From the NCBI RefSeq assembly GCF_002099195.1, contig NZ_NBYX01000003.1, forward strand, positions 310,001 through 374,000: a DNA stretch of 64,000 bases, written 5' to 3'. The notes below the pieces were generated by a model, which made no database searches, was not told where the DNA came from, and worked only from the letters and a program-made list of their open reading frames with translations. Origin of the DNA: Burkholderia puraquae. Lineage in GTDB: Bacteria; Pseudomonadota; Gammaproteobacteria; Burkholderiales; Burkholderiaceae. Positions 42,453-53,691 of the stretch are shown piece by piece. The translations under genes were made by a program, and so were the position numbers. Every line of letters begins with the position of its first letter. Within the stretch, counting starts at the first letter, position 1.

Positions 42453-43351
42453 CACGCGTCCTTCTTCGTTGCCGGTTGGTACAGGCGGATCACCGCCGAG
42501 AAATCGAGCTGGCCGTCGCCGCGGCTGCTCATCGTCTGATACAGCTGCTGCGCGAGCGCGCCGAGATAGACGGGCTGGCGTGCCTGCTTCGCCGCGTCGT
42601 TCGCGAGGCCGAGATCCTTCAGCATCAGGTCGGTGCCGAAGCCGCCCGAGTAGCCGCGCGACGACGGTGCGGTGTCGATCACGCCCGGATACGGGTTATA
42701 GGTATCCGAGCTCCAGCAGCGGCCCGTCGACGTGTTGACGATGCCGGCCAGCACTTTCGGGTCGATACCGAGCGCGACGCCGAGCGACATCGCCTCCGAC
42801 ACGGCCGCCATCGAGATGCCGAGCACGAGGTTGTTGCAGACCTTCGCGACCTGCCCCATGCCCGTCGCGCCGCAGTGGACGATGTTCTTGCCCATGCCGG
42901 CGAGCACGGGCTTCACGCGCTCGAAATCCGCATCGCTGCCGCCGACCATGAAGGTCAGCGTGCCGGCCGCCGCACCGCCGGTGCCGCCCGACACGGGCGC
43001 ATCGACGAACGCGCCGCCGTGCTCGCGCACCAGCGCGCCGAACGCCTGCGCGCTCGCCGGGTCGATCGTGCTCGAATCGATCACGGTCGCGCCCGCGCCG
43101 AGGCCGGCGAGCACGCCGTTCTCGCCGGACAGCACCGAGCGCACGTGCGGTGCGGCCGGCAGCATCGTGATGACGAACGTCGCGCCCGATGCGGCATCGC
43201 GCGGCGACGCGGCCACCTGTGCGCCGGCATCCTGCAGTGCGCGCAATGCATCGGCGCTCAGGTCGAACGCGTGCACTTCATGGCCGGCTTTCAGCAGGTT
43301 CAGCGCCATCGGCGCGCCCATGTGGCCGAGGCCGATAAATCCGATTTTCAT
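42452..43351 (-). CDS. mmsB: 3-hydroxyisobutyrate dehydrogenase
   Basis: 299 residues. Beta-hydroxyacid dehydrogenase: MKIGFIGLGHMGAPMALNLLKAGH binds NAD, substrate motif DAPVSGGTGGAAAGTL near 117, catalytic Lys in GMGQVAKVCNN near 171. The enzyme oxidises 3-hydroxyisobutyrate to methylmalonate semialdehyde in valine catabolism. It lies 18 bases after mmsA and overlaps the hydratase by one base. Confidence 0.95.
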   Translation of the reverse strand: MKIGFIGLGHMGAPMALNLLKAGHEVHAFDLSADALRALQDAGAQVAASPRDAASGATFVITMLPAAPHVRSVLSGENGVLAGLGAGATVIDSSTIDPASAQAFGALVREHGGAFVDAPVSGGTGGAAAGTLTFMVGGSDADFERVKPVLAGMGKNIVHCGATGMGQVAKVCNNLVLGISMAAVSEAMSLGVALGIDPKVLAGIVNTSTGRCWSSDTYNPYPGVIDTAPSSRGYSGGFGTDLMLKDLGLANDAAKQARQPVYLGALAQQLYQTMSSRGDGQLDFSAVIRLYQPATKKDA

Positions 43352-43369
43352 GTTCGTGTCCTCCGCCGC

Positions 43370-44884
43370 TCAATGCAGCCGGATCGTCGTGTTCACCGGG
43401 CCGGCCGTCGCGTCGTCGTCGAACCAGCGTGCGGTGACCGTCTTGGTCTGCGTGTAGAACTGCACGACCTGCTTGCCGTACGGGCCGAGATCGCCGAGCT
43501 TCGAGCCGCGCGAGCCCGTGAAGCTGAAGAACGGCACGGGCACCGGGATCGGGATGTTGATGCCGACCTGGCCGATGTCGATTTCGCTCTGGAACTTGCG
43601 TGCGGCCGCACCGCTCTGCGTGAACAGGCCCACACCGTTGCCGAACGGGTTCGCGTTGACGAGCGCGATCGCGTCGTCGAGCGTGTCGGCTTCCATCACG
43701 ACCAGCACGGGCCCGAAGATTTCATGCGTATAGACCGACATGTTCGTCTTCACGCCCGAGAAGATCGTCGGGCCGACGAAGTTGCCCTGCTCGTAGCCGG
43801 GCACCTTCACGTCGCGGCCGTCGAGTTCGAGCTTCGCGCCTTCCTTCACGCCCGCGTCGATCAACGACAGGATGCGTTCCTTCGCGGCCTTCGACACGAC
43901 GGGCCCGACGTCCGTGCCGGCTTCCGCGCCCGCATTGACCTTCAGGGCCTTCGCCTTCGCGACGATGTCCGGCAGCCAGTCGCGCGCGTTGCCGACGAGC
44001 ACCGCGACCGACGTCGCCATGCAGCGCTGGCCGGCCGCGCCGAAGCCCGCGCCGACGAGCGCGTTGATCGCCTGCTCGCGGTTCGCGTCGGGCAGCACGA
44101 CCGCATGGTTCTTCGCGCCCATCATCGACTGCACGCGCTTGCCGTGCTGGCTGCCGAGGTTGTACACGTGCGTGCCGACCGCCGTCGAACCGACGAACGA
44201 GATCGCCTTCACGAGCGGATGCGTGCAGATCGCGTCGACGACTTCCTTGCCGCCGTGCACGACATTCAGTACCCCTTTCGGTATGCCGGCCTCGATCGCG
44301 AGCTCGACGAGCTGCATCGTCGTCAGCGGATCCTGTTCCGACGGCTTCAGCACGAACGTGTTGCCGCACACGATCGCCATCGGGAACATCCACAGCGGAA
44401 TCATCGCGGGGAAGTTGAACGGCGTGATGCCCGCGCACACGCCGAGCGGCTGGCGCAGCGTGTAGGTATCGACGCCGCCCGCGACGTTCTCCGCGAATTC
44501 GCCGAGCTGCAGCGAACCGATCGAGCACGCGTGCTCGACCACTTCGAGGCCGCGGAAGATATCGCCTTCGGCATCGGGAATCGTCTTGCCCTGCTCGGCG
44601 GTCAGCGTCTTCGCGATGCGCTGCTGGTTCGTGCGCACGAGATCCTGGAACTTCAGCATGATGCGCATGCGCGCGGCGATCGGCGTGTTCTTCCACGTCG
44701 CGTAGGCGGCGTGCGCGGCCTGCACGGCCGCGTCGACTTCCGCGACGGTCGCGAACGGCACGCGCGCGAGCACCTGCTGCGTCGCCGGGTTGACGATGTC
44801 GCGCCACTCGTTCGTGGCGGACTCGACGAAGGCGCCGTCGATCAGCAGCTTGACCGTCGGCACGTCTTTCGAATTCGCGTTCAT
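43370..44884 (-). CDS. mmsA: Methylmalonate-semialdehyde dehydrogenase (CoA-acylating)
   Basis: 504 residues, the family's normal length. Aldehyde dehydrogenase fold with the catalytic Cys in [16 protein letters not shown] near 285, the NAD segment [16 protein letters not shown] near 155 and [15 protein letters not shown]. Converts methylmalonate semialdehyde plus CoA to propionyl-CoA. Followed immediately by mmsB. The gap to the synthetase gene upstream is 110 bases. Confidence 0.96.
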   Translation of the reverse strand: MNANSKDVPTVKLLIDGAFVESATNEWRDIVNPATQQVLARVPFATVAEVDAAVQAAHAAYATWKNTPIAARMRIMLKFQDLVRTNQQRIAKTLTAEQGKTIPDAEGDIFRGLEVVEHACSIGSLQLGEFAENVAGGVDTYTLRQPLGVCAGITPFNFPAMIPLWMFPMAIVCGNTFVLKPSEQDPLTTMQLVELAIEAGIPKGVLNVVHGGKEVVDAICTHPLVKAISFVGSTAVGTHVYNLGSQHGKRVQSMMGAKNHAVVLPDANREQAINALVGAGFGAAGQRCMATSVAVLVGNARDWLPDIVAKAKALKVNAGAEAGTDVGPVVSKAAKERILSLIDAGVKEGAKLELDGRDVKVPGYEQGNFVGPTIFSGVKTNMSVYTHEIFGPVLVVMEADTLDDAIALVNANPFGNGVGLFTQSGAAARKFQSEIDIGQVGINIPIPVPVPFFSFTGSRGSKLGDLGPYGKQVVQFYTQTKTVTARWFDDDATAGPVNTTIRLH

Positions 44885-44994
44885 CGATGCTCTCTCCTTG
44901 CAGAAGGCCGCGAAGCGCGATATCGCCGCGCGGCCGGTTCAATTCGGCTGCGGGCGGCGGCCGCGAGTTGCGGCGCGCGCGGCCCGCTGTCACG

Positions 44995-46701
44995 TCACTT
45001 CAGTTCGGCGGCGAAATCCTCTTCCCAGTATTCGCCGGGCATCCGTTCACTTGCATCGTCGCCGCGCTCGATCTCGCGGCGGCGCAGCTCGACGCGGCGG
45101 ATCTTCCCCGAGATCGTCTTCGGCAGCTCCGCGAACTGCAGGCGGCGGATCCGCTTGTACGGCGCGAGTTTCTCGCGCGAGAACCGGAAGATCTCCAGCG
45201 CGAGTGCCGGGCTTTCCTCGTAGCCCTGCCGCAGCGTGATGAAGGTCTTCGGCACCGACAGCCGCACCGGGTCGGGGCTCGGCACGACGGCCGCCTCGGC
45301 GATCGCCGGATGTTCGATCAGCACGCTCTCGAGTTCGAACGGGCTCAACCGGTAATCGGACGACTTGAACACGTCGTCCGCGCGGCCGATGTACACGTAG
45401 TAACCGTCGTCGCGGCGCATCGCGATATCCGACGTGCGGTAGTGGCCGTCGCGCATCGCGTAGGCCGTCGCGTCCGGGTTGTTCGCATAGCCTTTCATCA
45501 GCCCGACCGGGCGCGTGACGTCGGCGCCGATCGGCAGCGCGACCTCGCCCTCCGTCACCGGCGCGCCGTCCGGGTCGAGCAGCGCGATCCGGTAGCCGGG
45601 CAGCGGCCGGCCCATCGAGCCCGCGACGACCGGCTGGCCCGGCGAGTTGCCGATCAGGCAGGTCGTCTCGGTCTGGCCGTAGCCGTCGCGGATCGAAATG
45701 TTCCATGCCTTCTTCACGCGCTCGATGATCTCGGGATTCAGCGGCTCGCCCGCGCCGACGATCTCGCGCAGCTTCACGTCGAACGACGCGAGCGGCTGCT
45801 GCACGAGCATGCGCCACACGGTCGGCGGCGCACACAGCGTCGTCACCTGGTATTTGACGAGCGCATCGAGCACCATCTTCGGCTCGAAGCGTGCATAGTT
45901 GAATGCGAACACGCACGCCTGCGCATTCCACGGCGCGAAGAAGCAGCTCCACGCGTGCTTCGCCCAGCCCGGCGAGCTGATGTTCCAGTGGATGTCGCCC
46001 GGTTGCAGGCCGACCCAGTACATCGTCGACAGATGGCCGACCGGATAGGTGCGGTGCGTATGCTCGACGAGCTTCGGCTTCGACGTCGTGCCCGACGTGA
46101 AGTACAGCAGCATCGGATCGTTCGCGTGCGTGACGGCGTCCGGCTCGAATTCGACGCTTGCCGCATAGCCGTCGTTCATCGCGAGCCAGCCCGCGCGCGG
46201 CGCGCCGGCGACGATCTTCTGCGCGAGGCCGAGGTCGGACTGTTCGAATTTGGCGGTTTCGTTCTCGTCGACGATCGCGTATTTCGCGCCGCCGATCTGC
46301 ACGCGGTCGCGCACGTCGTCGGGCGACAGTTGCGTGGTGGCAGGCAGCACGATCGCACCGAGCTTCATCGCGGCGAGCATCGCGTCCCACAGCTCGACAC
46401 GGTTCGGCAGCATCAGCAGGATCCGGTCGCCGCGTACGACGCCGATCGAGCGCAGCCAGTTCGCGATCCGCGACGAACGCTCGGACATCTGCGCGAACGA
46501 ATACGGGTCGCCCGTGCCGGTCGCCGCGTCGACGATCCACAGCGCGGGCTGGTCGTTGCCGCGCGCCATCGGGTCGAAGTAGTCGAGCGCCCAGTTGAAT
46601 GCATCGAGCACCGGCCATTCGAAATCGCGGTACGCGGTCTCGTAGTCGGTGCGATGGCGCAGCAGAAAGTCGCGTGCGTCCAGGAATGCCTGTACCGTCA
46701 T
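44995..46701 (-). CDS. Acyl-CoA synthetase (AMP-binding, medium/branched acyl type)
   Basis: 568 residues from the ATG at 46701, which has AGGAGA 6-11 bases upstream. Adenylate-forming enzyme: P-loop YFTSGTTSKPKLVEHTH near 195, ISSPGWAKHAW, the adenine motif DGYGQTE, YRTSDIAMRRDDGYYVYIGRADDVFKSSDYR (hinge) and the catalytic Lys in LPKTISGKIRR. It resembles AcsM-type acyl-CoA synthetases for short- and medium-chain acids. It sits inside the valine operon, so a branched acid such as isobutyrate is a likely substrate. Two perfect hairpin modules (see repeats) lie directly upstream of the ribosome site. Confidence 0.92.
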   Translation of the reverse strand: MTVQAFLDARDFLLRHRTDYETAYRDFEWPVLDAFNWALDYFDPMARGNDQPALWIVDAATGTGDPYSFAQMSERSSRIANWLRSIGVVRGDRILLMLPNRVELWDAMLAAMKLGAIVLPATTQLSPDDVRDRVQIGGAKYAIVDENETAKFEQSDLGLAQKIVAGAPRAGWLAMNDGYAASVEFEPDAVTHANDPMLLYFTSGTTSKPKLVEHTHRTYPVGHLSTMYWVGLQPGDIHWNISSPGWAKHAWSCFFAPWNAQACVFAFNYARFEPKMVLDALVKYQVTTLCAPPTVWRMLVQQPLASFDVKLREIVGAGEPLNPEIIERVKKAWNISIRDGYGQTETTCLIGNSPGQPVVAGSMGRPLPGYRIALLDPDGAPVTEGEVALPIGADVTRPVGLMKGYANNPDATAYAMRDGHYRTSDIAMRRDDGYYVYIGRADDVFKSSDYRLSPFELESVLIEHPAIAEAAVVPSPDPVRLSVPKTFITLRQGYEESPALALEIFRFSREKLAPYKRIRRLQFAELPKTISGKIRRVELRRREIERGDDASERMPGEYWEEDFAAELK

Positions 46702-46880
46702 GTGTCGTCTCCTGTCGACCCACGTTAGCGCTTTAGCGCTTACGTGGGTCCCATGCCTCGTGCGGTCGGTGAGAGTTAGCGCTTTAGCGCTTACTCTCAC
46801 CCCATGCCCTGGCAAGTCTCCATGCCCAGCGGTCAACCGACGCATGTGCCGCAGCACATGCCCGGTTCCGTGTTGCACGG
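46702..46880 (-). repeat. Tandem hairpin-module array A upstream of acyl-CoA synthetase
   Basis: On the minus strand two complete modules read toward the gene. A2: linker GGCATGGG, arm GTGAGAGT, core AAGCGCTAAAGCGCTA (plus-strand 46777-46792), arm ACTCTCAC. A1: GGCATGGG, arm ACCCACGT, the same core (46726-46741), arm ACGTGGGT, then CGACAGGAGACGACAC and the ATG. Both stems are perfect, with different arms and identical cores. Further upstream two other perfect hairpins occur (46842-46861 and 46868-46880) without the module core. About 85 bases follow before the dehydrogenase stop at 46965, without a gene. Confidence 0.85.
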
Positions 46881-46964
46881 CCCACGGTCACGTCGTTGCG
46901 TGCCGCGTTCACCGCGCTGCCCTCGTGCCCTGCTTGACTTTTCGAACGTTGCGACCGCCGCGGC

Positions 46965-48200
<1,236 letters not shown>

Positions 48201-48235
48201 TTACACTGAGCGTTTTTGCCACACCGGCGACACCG

Positions 48236-49270
48236 ATGAAGCAGGAAGACAAGGGAACCGTCGCGATCAGCCTCGTCGCTTACAGCGTCGCGCTCGCGAC
48301 CCGGCGCGGGGTCGCGGCCGAGCCGCTGCTCGCGCAAGCCGGCATCGCTCCCGCGCTGCTCGGGCAGCCGCGCGCACGGGTATCCGCGCAGCAATACGGC
48401 GCGCTGTGGAATGCGATCGCCCGCACGCTCGACGACGAGTTTTTCGGGCAGGATCGCCACCCGATGCGCAGCGGCAGCTTCATCGCGATGAGCCAGGCGG
48501 CGCTGTCCGCGCGCGACGGCCTGCACGCGATGGCGCGCGCGGTGAATTTCATGCACTGCGTGCTCGACGACCTGCACGCGGAGCTCGACGCGAACCCGCA
48601 GCGCGTGCGGCTGCGCTTCGTGCACCGCAACAATGGTGCGACGCCCGCAATGTTCACGTACGCGACCTATTTCATCATCGTGTACGGGCTGACCTGCTGG
48701 CTGATCGGGCGCCGCATTCCGCTGCTGCACGCGAGCTTCCGCTGCGACACACCGCCCGCCGACCACGAATACCCGTCGATGTTCTGTGACGACATGCGTT
48801 TCAACGAACCCGATTCGTATGTCGATTTCGATCCCGAATTCGCGACGCTGCCCGTCGTGCAGAACGCGAAGACGCTGAAGACGTTCCTGCGCAACGCGCC
48901 GGCCAGCTTCATCGTCAAGTACCGCAACCCGAACGCGCTCGCGCAGCGCGTGCGCGCGGTGCTGCGCGGGATGCCGCCGGCCGCGTGGCCGGGCGCGGGC
49001 GGGATGGCCGCGCGGCTGCATGTGGCCGAGGCCACGCTGCGCCGCAAGCTGCACCAGGAAGGCCACGCGTACCAGTCGATCAAGGACGCGCTGCGGCGCG
49101 ATCTCGCGTTCGAGGCGCTGGCCGACCCCGCACGCACGATCGCCGACGTCGCGGCCGCGACCGGTTTCGCGGAACCGAGCGCGTTCTACCGCGCATTCCG
49201 CAAATGGAGCGGGCGCAGCCCGGCCGACTATCGCGACGAAGTGCTCGCACGGGGCGGCGGCGCGAGCTGA
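48236..49270 (+). CDS. AraC-family regulator (OruR/Arabinose-binding type)
   Basis: 344 residues. N-terminal ligand domain of the PF12625 type (ISLVAYSVALATRRGVAAEPLLAQAGI, LSARDGLHAMARAVNFMH), C-terminal double HTH (RLHVAEATLRRKLHQEGHAYQSIKD; IADVAAATGFAEPSAFYRAFRKWSGRSPADYR). It diverges from the valine/acyl-CoA operon as MmsR does in Pseudomonas, so it is the likely activator of that operon. Confidence 0.9.
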   Translation: MKQEDKGTVAISLVAYSVALATRRGVAAEPLLAQAGIAPALLGQPRARVSAQQYGALWNAIARTLDDEFFGQDRHPMRSGSFIAMSQAALSARDGLHAMARAVNFMHCVLDDLHAELDANPQRVRLRFVHRNNGATPAMFTYATYFIIVYGLTCWLIGRRIPLLHASFRCDTPPADHEYPSMFCDDMRFNEPDSYVDFDPEFATLPVVQNAKTLKTFLRNAPASFIVKYRNPNALAQRVRAVLRGMPPAAWPGAGGMAARLHVAEATLRRKLHQEGHAYQSIKDALRRDLAFEALADPARTIADVAAATGFAEPSAFYRAFRKWSGRSPADYRDEVLARGGGAS

Positions 49271-49391
49271 AGCCGGCCGGCACGACTGTCGTTTCGCGCT
49301 TTGCGCCGAAACCGCCTAATCTTTAAGCATCGGGCCCACGCCCTTTCCGCAAGCCGGACGGCACGCGGCCGCGCGCCGCCCGGACGCCCCG

Positions 49392-50954
49392 ATGCACTTT
49401 CACCGTCACGGGCCGTCGCCGGCGCCTGCCGCGCCCGGCGGCCACCCTCGTCACCCGCTGTCCGCGCGGGTCGCACGCGCCGCACTGTTCGCGGCGCTGC
49501 TCGTCGTGTGTGCCGCGGTCGCCGCGCCGCCGCCCGCCGAAGCACCCGCCGCCGCCCGCCCGGTCATCGTGATCCCCGTCAACGGCGCGATCGGGCCGGC
49601 CAGCGCCGATTTCATCGTTCGCTCGCTCGAGCGCGCCGCACGCGAACATGCGCCGCTCGCCATCCTGCAGCTCGACACGCCCGGCGGCCTCGATACGTCG
49701 ATGCGGCAGATCATCAAGGCCATCCTCGGCTCGCCGGTGCCCGTCGCCGCATTCGTCGCGCCGGGCGGCGCGCGGGCCGCGAGCGCGGGCACCTACATCG
49801 TCTATGCGAGCCACTTCGCGGCGATGGCGCCCGGCACCAATCTCGGCGCCGCGTCGCCCGTGCAGATCGGCGTCGGCGGCGCCACGCCGCCGGGCGCGAA
49901 CCCCGCTGCACCACGGGCGCCCCCGGCCGGGACGCCGGGTGCATCGGGAACCCCGGGCACGTCGCCCGCCGCGCTGCCGACCGACACGCAATCGACCGAG
50001 ATCCGCAAAGCGATGCAGGATGCCTCGGCCTATATCCGCGGCCTCGCGCAGTTGCGCGGGCGCAATGCCGAATGGGCGGAGCGCGCGGTACGCGAAGCCG
50101 TCAGCCTGTCGGCCAGCGAGGCGCGCGCGCAGCACGTCGTCGACCTGATCGCGCAGGATCCGGCCGACCTCGCGCGCCAGCTCGACGGCCACAGCGTGAC
50201 GACCACCGCCGGCACGGTGCGGCTCGCAACCGCGCATGCGCCGCTCGTCGCGGTCGAACCCGACTGGCGCAGCCGCTTCCTGTTGATCATCGCCGATCCG
50301 AACGTCGCGCTGATCCTGCTGACGATCGGCATCTACGGCCTGTTCTTCGAATTCGCGAACCCCGGCTTCGTGCTGCCGGGCGTCGCCGGCACGATCTGCC
50401 TGCTGGTCGGGCTGTTCGCGATGCAACTGCTGCCGATCAGTTATGCGGGCCTCGGCCTCGTGCTGCTCGGTCTCGGCTGCCTCGTCGCCGAGGCGTTCCT
50501 GCCGACCTTCGGCGTGCTCGGTTTCGGCGGGATCGTGTCGTTCACGATCGGCGCGCTGATGCTGATCGACACCGACGTGCCCGGCTACGGGATTCCGTGG
50601 CCCGTGATCGCGAGCCTCGCGCTCGGCGGCGGGCTGCTCGTCGCGGGCGTGTCGAGCGTCGCGCTGCGCGCGCGGCGCCGCCCGGTCGTGACGGGCGCCG
50701 AAGCGATGGTCGGCAGCATCGGCGAAGTGCTCGACGACGGCCTGCTGGCCGACCAGCCGCACGGTGCGGCCGGCACCCCGCCGTCCGCTGCCGGCTGGGC
50801 GCGCGTGCACGGCGAGCGCTGGCGCGTGGCCAGCAGCGCGCCGCTGGCCGCGGGCTGCCGCGTGCGCGTCACCGGCCGCCATGGGCTGCTGCTCACCGTC
50901 GCCCCGCTCTACGACGTGCCGGCGCAAGAACAACATCAAGGAGAACCGTCATGA
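49392..50954 (+). CDS. NfeD-type membrane-bound serine protease (long form)
   Basis: 520 residues. Signal/anchor at about 28-45, then a ClpP-like protease domain: [11 protein letters not shown], catalytic Ser131 in RAASAGTY, catalytic Lys206 in EIRKAMQD. A Gly/Pro/Ala-rich insert (about 158-200) separates Ser from Lys, longer than usual. Four membrane helices (about 290-420) and a C-terminal OB-fold (about 440-515). In other organisms long NfeD cleaves the C-terminus of its partner stomatin. Its TGA overlaps the stomatin ATG by 4 bases, so the two are translated together. Confidence 0.92.
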   Translation: MHFHRHGPSPAPAAPGGHPRHPLSARVARAALFAALLVVCAAVAAPPPAEAPAAARPVIVIPVNGAIGPASADFIVRSLERAAREHAPLAILQLDTPGGLDTSMRQIIKAILGSPVPVAAFVAPGGARAASAGTYIVYASHFAAMAPGTNLGAASPVQIGVGGATPPGANPAAPRAPPAGTPGASGTPGTSPAALPTDTQSTEIRKAMQDASAYIRGLAQLRGRNAEWAERAVREAVSLSASEARAQHVVDLIAQDPADLARQLDGHSVTTTAGTVRLATAHAPLVAVEPDWRSRFLLIIADPNVALILLTIGIYGLFFEFANPGFVLPGVAGTICLLVGLFAMQLLPISYAGLGLVLLGLGCLVAEAFLPTFGVLGFGGIVSFTIGALMLIDTDVPGYGIPWPVIASLALGGGLLVAGVSSVALRARRRPVVTGAEAMVGSIGEVLDDGLLADQPHGAAGTPPSAAGWARVHGERWRVASSAPLAAGCRVRVTGRHGLLLTVAPLYDVPAQEQHQGEPS

Positions 50955-51724
50955 TCGGTTACACGTTCGGCTTCAGCAGCGTCCTGATCGTCTTCGTCGT
51001 GGTACTCGTCGCGTCGTCGATCCGCATCTTCCGCGAGTACGAGCGCGGCGTGGTGTTCATGCTCGGCCGCTTCTGGAAAGTGAAGGGGCCGGGGCTCGTG
51101 CTGATCATCCCGATCGTCCAGCAGGTCGTGCGGATCGACCTGCGCACCGTCGTGTTCGACGTGCCGCCGCAGGACGTGATCACGCGCGACAACGTGTCGG
51201 TGAAGGTCAATGCGGTCGTGTATTTCCGCGTGGTCGATCCGGAGAAGGCCGTGATCCAGGTTGCGCGCTTCTTCGACGCGACCAGCCAGCTCTCGCAGAC
51301 GACGCTGCGTTCGGTGCTCGGCAAGCACGATCTCGACGCGCTGCTCGCCGAGCGCGAGCAACTGAACGCCGACATCCAGAAGACGCTCGACGCGCAAACC
51401 GACGCGTGGGGGATCAAGGTATCGACGGTCGAGATCAAGCACGTCGACCTGAATGAAACGATGATCCGCGCGATCGCGCGGCAGGCCGAGGCCGAGCGCG
51501 AGCGGCGCGCGAAGGTGATTCATGCGGAAGGCGAATTGCAGGCATCCGAGAAGCTGCTGCAGGCCGCGCAGCGGCTTGCACTGCAGCCGCAGGCGATGCA
51601 GTTGCGCTACCTGCAGACGCTGACGACGATCGCGGCAGACAAGAACTCGACGATCGTGTTTCCGTTGCCGATCGATCTGCTGGGGGCGTTGCTGGAGCGG
51701 TTGGGCTCGCCGCGCGAGCGCTGA
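50951..51724 (+). CDS. Stomatin/SPFH-domain membrane protein (slipin)
   Basis: 257 residues. One N-terminal membrane segment ([17 protein letters not shown]), SPFH domain ([56 protein letters not shown]), a coiled coil ([24 protein letters not shown]) and the hydrophobic C-terminal [12 protein letters not shown] that long NfeD proteases cut in homologues. Forms oligomeric scaffolds in membrane microdomains. Partner of the NfeD gene directly upstream. Confidence 0.94.
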   Translation: MIGYTFGFSSVLIVFVVVLVASSIRIFREYERGVVFMLGRFWKVKGPGLVLIIPIVQQVVRIDLRTVVFDVPPQDVITRDNVSVKVNAVVYFRVVDPEKAVIQVARFFDATSQLSQTTLRSVLGKHDLDALLAEREQLNADIQKTLDAQTDAWGIKVSTVEIKHVDLNETMIRAIARQAEAERERRAKVIHAEGELQASEKLLQAAQRLALQPQAMQLRYLQTLTTIAADKNSTIVFPLPIDLLGALLERLGSPRER

Positions 51725-51770
51725 GACGCCGGTTTTCCGGCCGCGCGGCGCGGCTGTCGATCCCGATGGA

Positions 51771-51793
51771 CGCCGGGCCGCAACGGCCCGGCG
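51771..51793. terminator. Long GC-rich hairpin between convergent genes
   Basis: A perfect 10-bp stem, 51771-51780 with 51784-51793, with a CAA loop, between the slipin stop and the phosphatase stop. It has no U tract; very stable, so a bidirectional transcription end or mRNA 3' cap is likely. Confidence 0.55.
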
Positions 51794-51804
51794 CCCGGCG
51801 CGCG

Positions 51805-53082
51805 TCAAGCCAGCAGCTTGCGCTCGGTCTTGCCGTACTTGATCGACTTCTCGTCCGGGATCATCAGGCCCGTGTGCTCGTCGCGGCCCTGCAGCAGGAA
51901 GCGCGCGTCCGACTTGCCGATCTGTTCCGCCGCGAGTTTGCTGTCCGCCCCGATCTCGCCCTTCTTCATCCGGTTGACGATCACGCCGGCCGCGGTGTCC
52001 TTGAAGTCGCGCAGCATCCACGCGTCGCCGTCGCTATCGCCGAACACCAGCAGCGGGCCATAGCCCTTCTTCGATTCGAGGACGTTGCGGATGCCCACCG
52101 TCTTGCCGGGCCCCCAGTTGAAATGCCAGCCGGCCGGATACGTGCTCGTGTACTTGCCGTCCCGCATGTCGAGACGCAAGCCGATCACGTTGCCGGGCGG
52201 CACGCCGTAGCCATAGTTCGGATTGCCGGCGAACACGCGCACGACATCGTCGAGCGATGCCGTGCTCACGTACACGTCGATGCCGTTCGCGCGCAGCGTG
52301 TGCATCACCGCGCGGATTTCCTCATGAATGCGAATGCCGTGGAAATGCGTGTCGGCCACCACGCCGGCCTTGCCCGGCAGCGTCTTCGGGCTTTCGTAGC
52401 GGACCTTGCGCAGCGCGTCGCCGATGCCGTAGTTGTTCGACGCTTCCGCCATCGCCTGCAACTCGGCGGTCGTCATGTTCTTGTAGAAATAGATGATCCA
52501 CTTGTAGCCGATCTCGAGCGGATGCGTGTCGCAGATCGCGTCGTACATGAAGTACAGCTTCGCGCGGAAATCCTTGAACTGATCGGTCTCGCGAATCTCG
52601 TCGAGGCTCTTGTCGCCACCGAATCCCTGGTAGTTCGCGTAGAGCCAGCGATAGTCGGCTTCGACATCGGCCGCGAGGTCTTCCATCGTCACCGGCTTGC
52701 CGTCCACCGTCGTGTAGTCCTTCATGAAGGCGCCCTTCGGCACGTCCTTCCACATCACGTCGACGAATTCGCCCGGCGTCAGCTTGTACTGCAGATGGTT
52801 GATCTGGTACATCAGCAGCGCCTCTTCGCAGTCGTTCATGATGCAGGTGTTGTCCCAGTCGAACACCGCGTACGGGCGGCGCTTTTCGTCGTAGCCCGCG
52901 CTCGCGACGCCATGCCGGTCGAGCACCGTCTGCAGGCGCGCGGCGTTGAACGGCGACCAGCGGCCCGGGTCCAGCGCATCGGGCACGGTTGCGCTCTTCG
53001 CGCCGGCGGTGCCGGCCTTGAGCATCAGCGACGTCGCGGCGGTCGCCGCGGCAAGGGTATTCATGAACTGGCGGCGTTGCAT
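51805..53082 (-). CDS. Exported HAD-superfamily phosphatase (Tat-type leader)
   Basis: 425 residues from the ATG at 53082. The leader MQRRQFMNTLAAATAATSLML has a twin arginine with RRQFM (Tat-like) and cleavage near AGA. HAD motif 1 is FDWDNT with Asp75, Asp77 and Thr79, motif 2 YVSTASLDD, and motif 3/4 LLVFGDSDGDAWML. The large cap (about 110-260) has many aromatics and the repeated LEIGYKWIIYFYKNM. It resembles secreted phosphoserine-phosphatase-like proteins. It is probably active in the periplasm; the substrate is unknown. The preceding in-frame sequence on this strand is not coding-like. Confidence 0.85.
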   Translation of the reverse strand: MQRRQFMNTLAAATAATSLMLKAGTAGAKSATVPDALDPGRWSPFNAARLQTVLDRHGVASAGYDEKRRPYAVFDWDNTCIMNDCEEALLMYQINHLQYKLTPGEFVDVMWKDVPKGAFMKDYTTVDGKPVTMEDLAADVEADYRWLYANYQGFGGDKSLDEIRETDQFKDFRAKLYFMYDAICDTHPLEIGYKWIIYFYKNMTTAELQAMAEASNNYGIGDALRKVRYESPKTLPGKAGVVADTHFHGIRIHEEIRAVMHTLRANGIDVYVSTASLDDVVRVFAGNPNYGYGVPPGNVIGLRLDMRDGKYTSTYPAGWHFNWGPGKTVGIRNVLESKKGYGPLLVFGDSDGDAWMLRDFKDTAAGVIVNRMKKGEIGADSKLAAEQIGKSDARFLLQGRDEHTGLMIPDEKSIKYGKTERKLLA

Positions 53083-53588
53083 GGTCTCTCTCCGTGGAAA
53101 TGTCGAATCGGGTTCAGTCGCTATCCCGCGCGGCACACCGCGCACCGGCCGCTCATCGGCGCGGCGAAGCCGGAACGGCTCCGAACCGGGGGCGAATGAT
53201 GTGACGAAATTATTTCGGCAATTTGACAGCGTCACGTCGCGACGCGACGGAGAGTTGATCCGGCGCGACATGCCGGGCCTTCGCAAGGCCGCCGCACGCG
53301 CGGCCATCCGGGCCGGCGCCGTGAGACCGCTCGTGACGATCTCCGGCCAGCGCCCCCGATCCATACGCGTGCGCGCCGGAGACCGTCCGCCCCAACTTCC
53401 GGAAATCTAGAGTCTCCGCTCCATTTCGGCCCTTCATTAGGAGAAATCCTCACCTCCGGGGGGCTGGCGCGCCACGCCGAACCGGCTATTATCATTACAT
53501 CATTCAATGGCACATTAAATGCTGACTGAATAATTCGCGACGGGAACGCCAGCGGATGCATTCCGGATCAGCGCCCCCGCTTTACACA
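53083..53588. other. Intergenic region with AT-rich patch
   Basis: About 500 bases. The stretch 53470-53540 (TATTATCATTACATCATTCAATGGCACATTAAATG region) is AT-rich and is a good place for divergent promoters. No gene is supported. At its right end the hairpin modules of the next entry begin. Confidence 0.45.
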
Positions 53589-53691
53589 GGACCGGAGTGC
53601 GCGTGGCGTGGGACCGGAGTCAGTGCTGAAGCACCAACACCGGTCGGCAGGCGCTGAAGCGCCAACTCTGGCCGACATTTGGAGACGCATC
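53589..53691 (+). repeat. Hairpin-module array B upstream of the M24-like gene
   Basis: Module B1: linker GCGTGGG (53606-53612), arm ACCGGAGT, core CAGTGCTGAAGCACCA (53621-53636), arm ACACCGGT. The arms pair at 7 of 8 positions. Module B2: core AGGCGCTGAAGCGCCA (53649-53664) and arm ACTCTGGC, then CGACATTTGGAGACGCATC and the ATG. Its left arm and linker are missing, so it is a deletion product fused to B1. The string GGACCGGAGT occurs a second time at 53589-53598, the trace of another unit. Cores differ from array A but keep the layout GYGCT-RAA-GCRCC. Confidence 0.8.

Noticed and set aside
46702..46800. Intrinsic terminator of the acyl-CoA dehydrogenase transcript
   Set aside because: The stems have no following U tract and sit directly before a ribosome site; the same modules occur at two loci where no upstream gene ends nearby.
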